A DNA stretch of 64,000 nt, from positions 62,001 to 126,000 of the forward strand of contig ML978205.1 of NCBI GenBank assembly GCA_010015745.1. Direction: 5' to 3'. The translations under genes and the position numbers were made by a program. The notes beneath the pieces are model-generated. The model did not search any database, had not been told where the DNA came from, and saw only the letters and a program-made list of their open reading frames with translations. Positions 55,837 to 64,000 of the stretch are shown here, in pieces; position 1 is the stretch's first letter, and every line of letters starts with the position of its first letter. This stretch comes from Setomelanomma holmii. Its lineage: Eukaryota > Ascomycota > Dothideomycetes > Pleosporales > Phaeosphaeriaceae.

Positions 55837-58800
55837 TCAAATGCTAGGCGGTGGGGACTTACAACAAGGAAATGGAAAATACATATCCTGCATCTCCGTC
55901 AAGTACGCATGATACATGTACTTCCCACCCAGATTCTTCTCCACCTTGTGCACTTTGCCCTGCGGACCCTTTGCTGGGCGCAGATTCTTGAGCCGCGCGA
56001 CTTCGCGCAGCATTGTTGTTAGCGTGATGCGTGCCATGGGCAGACCGAGACATTGGTGTGGTCCGTAGCCGAGGTGGATGTAGGAGTCGATGGGCCGTGT
56101 GATGTCGACGGCGTCGGGGTTGGGGAAGATAGCTGGGTCGTGGCTGGCTTCGCGGAGATTGACGAAGACGGTGTCGCCTGTTTTCAGGGCTGTGGTTTGC
56201 CCGGCGTCGGTGATGGATGTATCTTTGGCGACGCTGCGCAGGACGGCTGTTTCGCCGTTCAAGCGCCCTCCTTCGAGAATGTAGTGTACTAGCTTCTCGA
56301 ACGCGGCGTCGCTGTCGTCTTGTGCGAGTTTTTGGATCTCGGGCCAGTGTGATGCGCCGGCCCCGAGGATGTAGTACTCTAGTATTTGCGCGAAGAGCTG
56401 TCCCTGATTACTGACCATCCCGCCTGCCGTGCCGAGAATATGCCCCCAGACAAGTTGACTGGCTGGCATACCGGACTTGAGTAGGCGCTGAATGAGATGA
56501 ATGCCGTAGGACTTCAGACCTGATTCTTCCGGCCAGATAGCGTGCGTGATACTATGTAAGAAGCCGAACTTCGAAATGGCTTCGACGTTCTTTTCGACAA
56601 TGTTGCCTAGGATCTGCGTCGCTTTGTGCGCTTTGACATGTAGTGGGAATGACCCTGCGGGATCGACGTCGAAGAAGATGAGAGCAAAGACGCTGCTCAT
56701 GATGAGGTATAATTCCGACTCGGTGAAGATGCCGTGCGGGCGCTCGTCGGTCTTCAAGGGTAGCATGAAGAGCTCGGCACAGAAGTGGACGTGTGCGAGG
56801 TTGCCGACGTCGCGGATGATGTCGACTTGGTTGAAGTCTGCTATCTTTGCGGACTTTTCTTTGAGAAGTTCGCGTGTTTTGGCCGTGTAGAAGGCACGAA
56901 TTTCCTTCTCCCAATCCGATACGTACAGGGTTTTGGAGACCATTTCGCGTGATTGGGTGTTCTTGGGTCCATCGCCGGCGAGCATGAAGTCTTTTGCTGC
57001 TGGGCCCATGATGTACTCTATCGCAGTGCCCCAGGTGACTTTGAATGTGGCTTGATCTTTCATGATCTCGGTTGCGAGCTTGTACTCTTTGACTAGATGA
57101 TGCTGATGACTGGCCTTGGGCTTGCTGAAGTCGTAGAGCTTGTCTTTCGTTATTCCGTCGTGCTTGAGATCTTTGAGCGCCACCTCCATAGCCGAGGGAA
57201 TTGTGAGTGGGTAGTGAGCGTAGATGCTGTTCTGCTTGAAGTGGTTGGGGAAAGCGCGTAGGAACAGCTTATAGAAAACACAGCCATTGTCAATGTCGGT
57301 ATCGTAGTTGACAAGACTGTAGCCCCAATTTGTCAGTGTTCTTGGATTGTAGTCCTTGGTGTAGAATCTGTCGCCTCGGACAAGAGCTACAGCGTCTGAC
57401 AAGACAGCACGAGAAACCGTGTAACCCGGGCAAAGTCCTGACCCAGGTGCCATGGGTTGCTTGGCGTCCTCGACTACAATACCAGGATAAATTTCTACCT
57501 TATCGGGATGATCGTAGAGGTGCTTGAGTTGCTCCTGGACGTACTTATCCGAGGTAATGTCCTCGAATGTGTTGTGAGGTTCAAGCTTGAAGTACTTTCT
57601 GAACTCGTTCAATGAGCCCAAATTCCATGCTCTTGCCTGTTCGATACCCAGTACTTCAATGGCGCGGAAGATGGACGGAACCCTATTCGGCCCAAAAGAG
57701 TTGGCACAATCCTCTATACTGGAGACAAGGATATCGACAAGTCCCTGATCCGGTAGACTACCATTCTCTGCTCGCGCAAGACCAGCAAACTTTCGCTTTT
57801 GTGGATCTGGGTCCGTCTGCTTGTACACCTCGTTCAACTTGCCCAAGAATTCGTACTTGCACACAGTCTTGGGGTCGCGTCCTTTGCCGAAGAGACCTTC
57901 CCACATCTCTTGTGTCCACTTTTCGTCGCGATCAGAGACGGTCGAGTGCCATCTGTAGACTAAATTGAACTCCGCTGAGACTTGGTTACCAACACCAATG
58001 GGTACGTTGTCTATCTCGGCACGCGGGTTGAGCTGCCAGTTGCTGTCTGTACGGTTCAGATCCAAGATTGTGCGCACGTAGTCGATCAAGATGATGTTTA
58101 CATAGAGACCGCAGGTGATGAGGCGGCCAGTCTGGAAGAGATCATTGTCGTACTTGACCTTTGAGTCCTCATACTTCTTCTTCGCAGCTTCGTCTTTCTC
58201 TTTGTCACCGGTGGCTTTCGGTGCCTCAGCTGCTGGCTTTGGGAAACGATTCTGCTCATTGATCATCGCCAGATTCTCAACAGTGTAGTTGTGGAAGCGG
58301 TTGAACATGATCAGCATAGCCCCCACTCCGGGTGGAAAGAACAGCAAGCGAGCTTCCGAGAAGCAATCTGGCTTGATCTTTCCATCCTTGAAAGTTCTCA
58401 TCATCTCCTGCTCGGCTTGATTGCTGCCATACAGCGGCGACAGATCGAGATATGAGCTCGTCATCGAGACTGAATAGTCTTCATGGCTTGTACGGAAGCA
58501 GTCGTGAATGATGATGGACGCGAGATAGAATAGCATGCTGGAAATTCTGTTTGGGTGCAACTCCGCATGCTTCCTGGTCATGATACTGTCGAACACGACC
58601 CCTGGATCTGGTCGAGCAGGGGTTTGCATCTGAGATGGCTTTACGGTCCTGGCATAGGGTGTGCCGGCTGCGCCAAGCTGAGGATGAATCAAGCTGTTAT
58701 TCGAACCATCTGCAGATCGGTACTGATATTTCGCTCCAAGGTACGATTGTGGTGGATGCTCGAGATCATTCCACAGCTGCTCTAGGAACTTGTGGGTCAC

Positions 58801-59199
58801 AGCGTCTCTCGTCTTGGAGCCATCTGGTAATGCAGCCGCAGTCCGGATCAATCCTTCCATCAAATAAGTCTTATCGTCCGTCGGTGCACCGGTCATCTTC
58901 TCTCGCTGGACTTCTAGTAGAGTTTGGATGTTCTCAATGTTAAGATGAGACATGTCGCGAAGACTGCCTTCGACCTTTGAGAAGAGAGTGGTTTTCTCCT
59001 CTGGTACAATCTTGGACCCATCTCCAGTCTGAGGTACCGGGGCGGAGGCTGCCCCAAGAAGTGCCGCGAATGACTTGAACTTGGTTCCCACAGAGCCGCG
59101 GAGCTTGTCCAGCTCAGAGGGTTCTTCTGGCTTGGGTGGTGTAGCACCTGTTCTGGTGTCGACGTGGGCGTCCCAGGCCGCTTTCGCGTCGGAAGCCAT
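55837..59199 (-). CDS. ppo: Psi-factor-producing fatty-acid oxygenase (Ppo; dioxygenase-P450 fusion)
   Basis: A single open frame of 1120 aa. The N-terminal two thirds are a haem peroxidase-like dioxygenase: GSNQAEQEMMRTFKDGKI, LLFFPPGVGAMLIMFNRFHN around the distal site, and EFNLVYRWHSTVSDRDEKW with the catalytic Tyr and proximal His. The C-terminal part is a cytochrome P450: VSNQGQLFAQILEYYILG in the I-helix region and LGYGPHQCLGLPMAR, where the haem-ligand Cys is present. Ppo enzymes oxidise oleic and linoleic acid to hydroperoxides and, if the P450 works, to diols. These oxylipins control the balance of sexual and asexual spores in Aspergillus. The intact Cys and Asn-Gln pair fit a linoleate diol synthase rather than a PpoC-like form without P450 activity. 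The absence of introns is notable for so long a gene. It is convergent with SDH. Confidence 0.94.
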   Translation of the reverse strand: MASDAKAAWDAHVDTRTGATPPKPEEPSELDKLRGSVGTKFKSFAALLGAASAPVPQTGDGSKIVPEEKTTLFSKVEGSLRDMSHLNIENIQTLLEVQREKMTGAPTDDKTYLMEGLIRTAAALPDGSKTRDAVTHKFLEQLWNDLEHPPQSYLGAKYQYRSADGSNNSLIHPQLGAAGTPYARTVKPSQMQTPARPDPGVVFDSIMTRKHAELHPNRISSMLFYLASIIIHDCFRTSHEDYSVSMTSSYLDLSPLYGSNQAEQEMMRTFKDGKIKPDCFSEARLLFFPPGVGAMLIMFNRFHNYTVENLAMINEQNRFPKPAAEAPKATGDKEKDEAAKKKYEDSKVKYDNDLFQTGRLITCGLYVNIILIDYVRTILDLNRTDSNWQLNPRAEIDNVPIGVGNQVSAEFNLVYRWHSTVSDRDEKWTQEMWEGLFGKGRDPKTVCKYEFLGKLNEVYKQTDPDPQKRKFAGLARAENGSLPDQGLVDILVSSIEDCANSFGPNRVPSIFRAIEVLGIEQARAWNLGSLNEFRKYFKLEPHNTFEDITSDKYVQEQLKHLYDHPDKVEIYPGIVVEDAKQPMAPGSGLCPGYTVSRAVLSDAVALVRGDRFYTKDYNPRTLTNWGYSLVNYDTDIDNGCVFYKLFLRAFPNHFKQNSIYAHYPLTIPSAMEVALKDLKHDGITKDKLYDFSKPKASHQHHLVKEYKLATEIMKDQATFKVTWGTAIEYIMGPAAKDFMLAGDGPKNTQSREMVSKTLYVSDWEKEIRAFYTAKTRELLKEKSAKIADFNQVDIIRDVGNLAHVHFCAELFMLPLKTDERPHGIFTESELYLIMSSVFALIFFDVDPAGSFPLHVKAHKATQILGNIVEKNVEAISKFGFLHSITHAIWPEESGLKSYGIHLIQRLLKSGMPASQLVWGHILGTAGGMVSNQGQLFAQILEYYILGAGASHWPEIQKLAQDDSDAAFEKLVHYILEGGRLNGETAVLRSVAKDTSITDAGQTTALKTGDTVFVNLREASHDPAIFPNPDAVDITRPIDSYIHLGYGPHQCLGLPMARITLTTMLREVARLKNLRPAKGPQGKVHKVEKNLGGKYMYHAYLTEMQDMYFPFPCCKSPPPSI

Positions 59200-60916
59200 G
59201 ATTACGCTGGGACTGAAAATCTATCAGGATGAGCTGGATCGACCAGATAGGATGTGGGATAGGGAGATAATGCAGATATGTTCTGAAGCCTCGGAGCCTC
59301 GCGGATGCTGTCTAGCAAATTTTCGATAGCATATGAGACGCCATGGTGTTGCTGCTCTCAATAGGGCCATTCCATGATACTTGCAGACTAGTAGAGAGAG
59401 ACCAGGCGAAATGAGAAAGCTGACTTACATGTGACGCGGAACTCCTTAGAACGATGCTTCGACTGACTTCAGCCGAGTTGTAAATGGAACGGACGAATGC
59501 AATTGACCAGGTGAAAGACCACGCTGGGCCTTTCCAAAACTCGTTCGATCTGAAGAAAGCTCAACGTCGTAGTGGGGTCGCAATTGCCAACGAGGCTGAA
59601 CACGCTACAAGTACAACACAGCCGCGGAACAAATCGCTCGCAAAAGCAGAATATGGAGAAGAGCAGGTATGGCACAACGGGTCGCAGACCTAGCTATCCC
59701 AAATACCGCAGACCGATATGCCTTTATACCTTATTCCACCTGGGCGCTCACTTGATGCTGGCCTCGTCCCACACCATCCCTACCTCCTGCGAATGTATCT
59801 GCGGCTGAAAGAGGTCTCCATGCAGCCCTCATCCCAAGCCCAGAGCTGAAAGATCCCCGCTTCACACACTGCAATCGATAATGTATGCGCCGTGATTGGA
59901 CAGACGTCTTCAACTGGCGGCCCGCGGCTGGATTAGTTGACCGCCCACTGCGGCGCTGTGGTTGGCTGTGTACCGTTGCTTTCGCGGCGTAATCACCAGT
60001 ATTGAGTCCTGCAAGTGCTTACCGTGCTGAGCAGAGCCTGGAAGAAGGCATCAAAGGCAGATGTATGATCGCATGATCGACTTCGACGCCCTCGATATCA
60101 ACGTCTCGGATTCTTGCACAATGCGGCGTTGGAGGACTCGCTGGCTTCATGCAGGGTCTAGTGGGAAACCTCGGCGCGTGCGATGGAAGGCGCCGCGGGG
60201 TACCCGTGTGCGCATGAACTGCGTACACTACTGCATATCTACAGCTTTGGCGGAATGTTTCTATGGTAAGATGGGGTCGAGAACAGGTGGGACATGACAC
60301 ATGGCGGTATTGGATTTGCGCGCTGCGTGCTCGGTATGGCACGAGAAGGGAGTTTGGTACGACAGCGGCTGGGGCCGAGGGGGTGCTTTTTTTGGTATGT
60401 GGGAACGTGTGACTTCATCCTGGTCACAATGGTAAACAGATATTAGCCATTGACTTTTGCATGAGAGCCATTGATGCTGATATCTGGTCCTCCAGGTGAA
60501 GGGTATTGTTATCGCATCGGCCCAATCAGCCTCGATCGCCCCAATCAGCCTCGTGGTTATGGCCCTTTCAGCCTTGCGATGGCGGCTATCTGTCGAGTAT
60601 GGACCTGTAGCGTATACGTCACATTACCGGGTGCCTGCTTTGGTGCCTGAACTGCTTATCAACATGTCCCCGGTGCCTGATGCGACCCCATCGATCGATC
60701 TACCTCAGCCTCCTTTTCTTCCACAGCCTGGCTGACCGGTAACCATCCCAATATATCGTCGAAGCCATTGACGTAAATCATTGGTCCCTCCTTGGAAAGT
60801 CCTCCTCCCTTCATCTGCCGGTGTGATACACCATCGGACCGAGTGCCCTACTCCTCTGATCCTGCAAAGCCACTCGTTCGCCGACCACAGTTTCCTGATC
60901 TTGTCCTGCACACCAT
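59200..60916. other. Intergenic; long 5' region of ppo
   Basis: 1.7 kb without a supported gene. It contains the ppo promoter and the 3' flank of TSC13. A direct repeat of CCCAATCAGCCTCG at 60521-60534 and 60540-60553 includes two CCAAT boxes. Confidence 0.55.
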
Positions 60917-61951
60917 CTACCAGATGCCTGGAAGAATTGCGTACCTCTTCTTCTTGTACTTATCGCCGAACTCCCTACGGTATCTCCTCTCCTTCTTCCA
61001 CGCCCAAGCACCCATCTGGCCCACAGCAAGAATAATGAAAATCACAGTGCTCAAGCTCCAGTTGACCAGCGCAACACCGATCCACGCAATTGCTTCGAAC
61101 ATGTAGTTCGGGCACGTAACCAGATTGAAGCCCAGACCCTGTGGGATGCCGCGATCGGTACTACCAGGCCGACGCAAGTTCTTGAGCGTGATGTGTGTGA
61201 TGTAGTTGCAGATCTCGCCGATCGCGAACAGGGCAACGCCTGTGTACGTGAGGATTGGGTTCGAAGGACCCGCGGCGGGACTGTTGGGCCCATAGGTCCA
61301 GTATGCCAGGTTGAGTCCTGAGATGATCCAGTAGTATCCGCTGTTCTTGTAGACGTTGCGAATAGGCATGGTGGCTGACGAGAAGCGGTGGACGAAGAGG
61401 GTCTCAAATTCCCGCTTTGCAAAGTGAATGACACACATGAGAAGCGTGAGCTTCTGCAAGTCTGAGGCGGGCGCACGGGTGCCGTAAATGTATGGGCGGC
61501 CAAAGTACATGAGCGGGTGGATGAGGAGGGGTCCGAGATACTCGACGATGAATACGGTGCGCCATGAGATTTGAGGACCTGCAGGTTGATAAGTTACTGA
61601 GAGAGGAAGAGTGTAGTGGAAGGCATACCTAGATCTTTGACGTCTACGGCACTCTTGTTTCTGACACCAGTATCGTGAACTGTCAAATCGGCACCATTTG
61701 GGATGGATGAGCCATCGCTGCCCTTGGTGACCCTCAGGCGGTGGATAGCGAACTTCGAGGCCTTGGCGATTTCCTGGTAGATCTGTGCTGCCGAAGCATC
61801 TGAGCTTACGGTGATAGATTCGGGGAGGTTCTTGATGGGTCGGCCTGTATGCGATATCAGCATGCTGTGAGGCTGATAAAGCTAGAGATAGGACTGGAGA
61901 TGAGGACATACCACGTGGGCGAACGACGAGCGTGATCGTTGACGCAGACAT
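60917..61951 (-). CDS. TSC13: Very-long-chain enoyl-CoA reductase (TSC13/TECR)
   Basis: Exons 61912-61951, 61629-61844 and 60917-61578, with introns of 67 and 50 nt, give 305 aa. The N-terminus is a ubiquitin-like region (MSASTITLVVRPRG joined to RPIKNLPESITVS). The steroid-5-alpha-reductase-type domain (PF02544) has VEYLGPLLIHPLMYFGRPY, HFAKREFETLFVHRFSSATM and GFNLVTCPNYMFEAIAWIG, and ends YKKKRYAILPGIW. About six membrane helices are visible. The enzyme performs the last reduction in each cycle of very-long-chain fatty acid elongation in the endoplasmic reticulum, feeding sphingolipid synthesis. The start at 61951 is preferred; the frame is open further upstream to 62092 but lacks family features there. 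It lies between ppo and ATE1 on the same strand. Confidence 0.95.
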   Translation of the reverse strand: MSASTITLVVRPRGMSSSPVLSLALSASQHADIAYRPTHQEPPRIYHRKLRCFGSTDLPGNRQGLEVRYPPPEGHQGQRWLIHPKWCRFDSSRYWCQKQECRRRQRSRYAFHYTLPLSVTYQPAGPQISWRTVFIVEYLGPLLIHPLMYFGRPYIYGTRAPASDLQKLTLLMCVIHFAKREFETLFVHRFSSATMPIRNVYKNSGYYWIISGLNLAYWTYGPNSPAAGPSNPILTYTGVALFAIGEICNYITHITLKNLRRPGSTDRGIPQGLGFNLVTCPNYMFEAIAWIGVALVNWSLSTVIFIILAVGQMGAWAWKKERRYRREFGDKYKKKRYAILPGIW

Positions 61952-62339
61952 TGTGTTGTGCTGTGGTGGTGCTGTTGTTGAGCTTTTCGATGATTTTGGG
62001 AGGTGCGGGAGCTTGAGGCGGCGCCGAGGCATGTCGCCCATTGGCTGACATCGGTTCACCATATTAGGTGGTACTTGCGAAGAAGAGATCACAGTACATG
62101 TCCAGTAATTGTTTATTCCATGATAGCGTGATCACTGCCAGGCAAAAAAAGCTACGCTGCGATGTGTGTGCCATCCGACCACCCTTCAGCCAAGCTCGAC
62201 TACTATTTGCCATGCCGCTTCAGGTCCTACACATGCTACAAGCTCAGCGATGATGCCTTTGGTCGATCGTGGATTTCGCATGTCACTGGTCTCCCATGAC
62301 ACCAAGTCCTGAGCATGATTAGTACCGCGAGTTGACATG
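61952..62339. other. Intergenic TSC13 / ATE1
   Basis: Holds the TSC13 promoter and ATE1 3' flank. No gene seen. Confidence 0.55.
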
Positions 62340-63651
62340 TCAGCATGCGAAAGCGCTTACCTGTGCTTCTGCATCTTGACCACGGATTTTGATAGGCATG
62401 GTCCCAAGGTCCAGCTGCTCTTCAATCTCGTCTGCCGTCATGAGGCCCGGAACCTTCAAGTCAAATAATGACATGCCTCCGGAGACCGCTGCTCCTCCTT
62501 TCGCGGCTGTTGGCAACGGGTAGTCGCTAGTTGCGTCTTCACCTTCCTGCTCGCTTGCTTCCGCTGTCGTTTCTCTAGCATCTGCTACGCCAGGTTTGGC
62601 CTCCTCCCGCCGGCGTTCCCTAGACATTGACACATACGACTTCTTGTCAAGCAAAGCGCGTAGCTTGCCATCCAGCGGATTCCAATCGTACGTCTCAGGA
62701 TCTAGAACATGCTGAGGGCTGTAGTCGCCTTTGTACCGCATCTTAGTGCATGAGTGAATGTAGTAGCCCATATAATAGTACTGGTAGCCTCCCTTAAGAG
62801 CGAGAGCTGCTTCTCGCAGCGCACTCAATTTTCCAAAATGCCACTGCTCGAAGTCGGAATGGTAGAGGAAGTACACCCCACTGACGCAGTGCGGTAACAA
62901 ATCCAGCACACCCATAGCAATCAGTCGACCATCAAGCCGGTAACACTGATGATAAGAGCCAAGGAGCTGTGTCTGACCATGGACGTCTCTCGATGTTTTC
63001 TGTAGGGGCGAGTCGCACAAGAAGCGTCGGAAGCCAGATTGTGAGATCTGTGATGGTGTTTCTTTGTGGACATGTTGTTGGTAATTGTGGAATAGCTCAT
63101 ATTTCTCCGTAGTGAAGCTGGCTGGTTCGAGTGTCACCTCGAACCGGTGAGCTGGTTCCGGTGGTCGCTTGACATTCTCAAGATCACTTCGGTGGACTTC
63201 TTGGACGAAGTCAAATGTGTTCTTGAGTCGAGCTTTCTCCCTGCATGTCAATCAGATAAGACTAATGGCATTGCATATTATACTCACTCTTTCGGGATCG
63301 GGTGAAGTCTCGCAGCTTCCTTTTTGTAAGTCTCACCTAGCACATAATCATTCCACTTGTTCACAGCGCGCCGCTGATCCTTCGAAGGCTTGAACGAGGC
63401 TACTGGAAGGCTACTATATTTTAGTCAAGGCAAAATGATACTCTGTCTGAAGTCACGCACCGGATGGTGTAGTGCGGACAACAATGTCGTAGCACATCGG
63501 GTTTATAAAAGATTGTGCCGGAGCTGCTGGAACATTAGCACATCTCTTACCAAAGGTCTCATTTGCGATACGTACCGCCTCCAACCTCGATCGACAAGAA
63601 TCTGGTAAACGTCTACTGTCAAGCTGCTGGACGAGAAGTAGTAACTCGCGC
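62340..63651 (-). CDS. ATE1: Arginyl-tRNA--protein transferase (ATE1), 5' exon not found
   Basis: Four exons are readable: 63576-63651, 63461-63526, 63288-63410 and 62340-63240, coding at least 387 aa. The N-terminal domain gives SYYFSSSSLTVDVYQILVDR, WRR joined to SSGTIFYKPDVLRHCCPHYT, then LPVASFKPSKDQRRAVNKWN. The C-terminal transferase domain (PF04377) has GSYHQCYRLDGRLIAMGVLD, SGVYFLYHSDFEQWHFGKLS and YYMGYYIHSCTKMRYKGDYS. ATE1 transfers Arg from tRNA to N-terminal acidic residues and marks proteins for the N-end-rule degradation. The acceptor of exon 3 is a tandem TAGTAG, so one Ser may be added. The first exon, which should carry the CGYC cysteines, is not recognised; an acceptor (ATAATCAG) lies just before 63651 and an in-frame TAA precedes it. 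The start may lie near or beyond the window edge. Confidence 0.85.
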
Positions 63652-64000
63652 CTGATTATGTGAGGCTTGTCAGTACATGGATCGAATCAAAAACTTCCCG
63701 AATCCTCCCGTTGGGCGCCGTGATGTGCATTGCTGGTTATGACGTGGCGTGTGGCTAAAAGACCATTTTGTCTCGAAATGGGAAGTGTATGGAAATCGCG
63801 ATAAATTGTGCTTGGCGCGAGATGTCTGTGAATTGATTGATTGGTGCAGGGGTCCAGCGAAACAGGTGCAAACATTCCATGCAGCGCGGGGACATGCACG
63901 CGATGTTGGGCAAGCTTAGTTGACGGCTGATGCGAGAATCTGCCGTGTTGGCGACAAATACACGGAAGCGTCCGCTGGCCGACAGCTCGACCACGCTCGT
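63652..64000. other. Window edge, 5' of ATE1
   Basis: It probably contains the missing ATE1 start or its promoter. Minus-strand frames at 63687-63899 and 63755-63994 have no family features. Confidence 0.4.

Noticed and set aside
60521..60553. Paired CCAAT boxes as the core promoter of a gene
   Set aside because: They lie 1.3 kb before the ppo start and just past the TSC13 stop, with no gene starting nearby, so a promoter role is not supported.
1..64000. CRISPR arrays, operons, ribosome binding sites, riboswitches
   Set aside because: The window is eukaryotic; no evenly spaced repeats with unique spacers were seen, and prokaryotic signals do not apply.

Overview
The window is nuclear DNA of a filamentous ascomycete. 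Genes carry short 42-68 bp GT-AG introns with CTAAC/CTGAC-like branch points. The gene set is fungal: SAGA Sgf11, POP1, Cry-DASH, HET, NACHT-type NLR, sedolisin, Clr5 and Ppo oxygenase. A Dothideomycete is my best guess from gene content; this is inference, not shown by the sequence. There are no rRNA genes and no prokaryotic features.

Layout. 0-3 kb: an MFS sugar porter. 3-6.3 kb: a broken protein kinase, decayed sequence and a tRNA-Val(AAC). 6.9-16.6 kb: Sgf11-like, POP1, a degenerate J-like protein, a small secreted But2-like protein and Cry-DASH. 17.5-21.7 kb: glutamate decarboxylase and a secreted two-domain fasciclin protein. 22-36 kb: a gene-poor island with a HET-domain gene, a tRNA-Leu whose D-loop is split by a 50-nt insert resembling a spliceosomal intron, a decayed SF1 helicase, minisatellites, a TpA-rich tract and a broken NACHT NLR. 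36.4-42.9 kb: compact housekeeping genes (COX12 and complex I MLRQ subunit, divergent; an RRM protein and SEC31, divergent). 44-49 kb: a secreted sedolisin and an AAA ATPase with a C-terminal membrane segment. 50.7-55.4 kb: a Clr5-domain protein and a succinate dehydrogenase flavoprotein. 55.8-63.7 kb: a Ppo-type fatty-acid oxygenase, the enoyl reductase TSC13 and arginyltransferase ATE1.

Common themes. Respiration genes are prominent (COX12, MLRQ, SDH flavoprotein), and two of them contain very small exons (3, 13 and 16 nt). Self/non-self genes (HET, NLR) lie in the decayed island. The three broken genes (kinase, helicase, NLR) carry in-frame stops that could nearly all come from C-to-T changes at Gln or Arg codons, as RIP or cytosine deamination would produce.

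I assigned splice sites by eye. For every complete multi-exon model the exon lengths sum to a multiple of three and the joined protein matches its family across the junctions. No search or alignment could be run.
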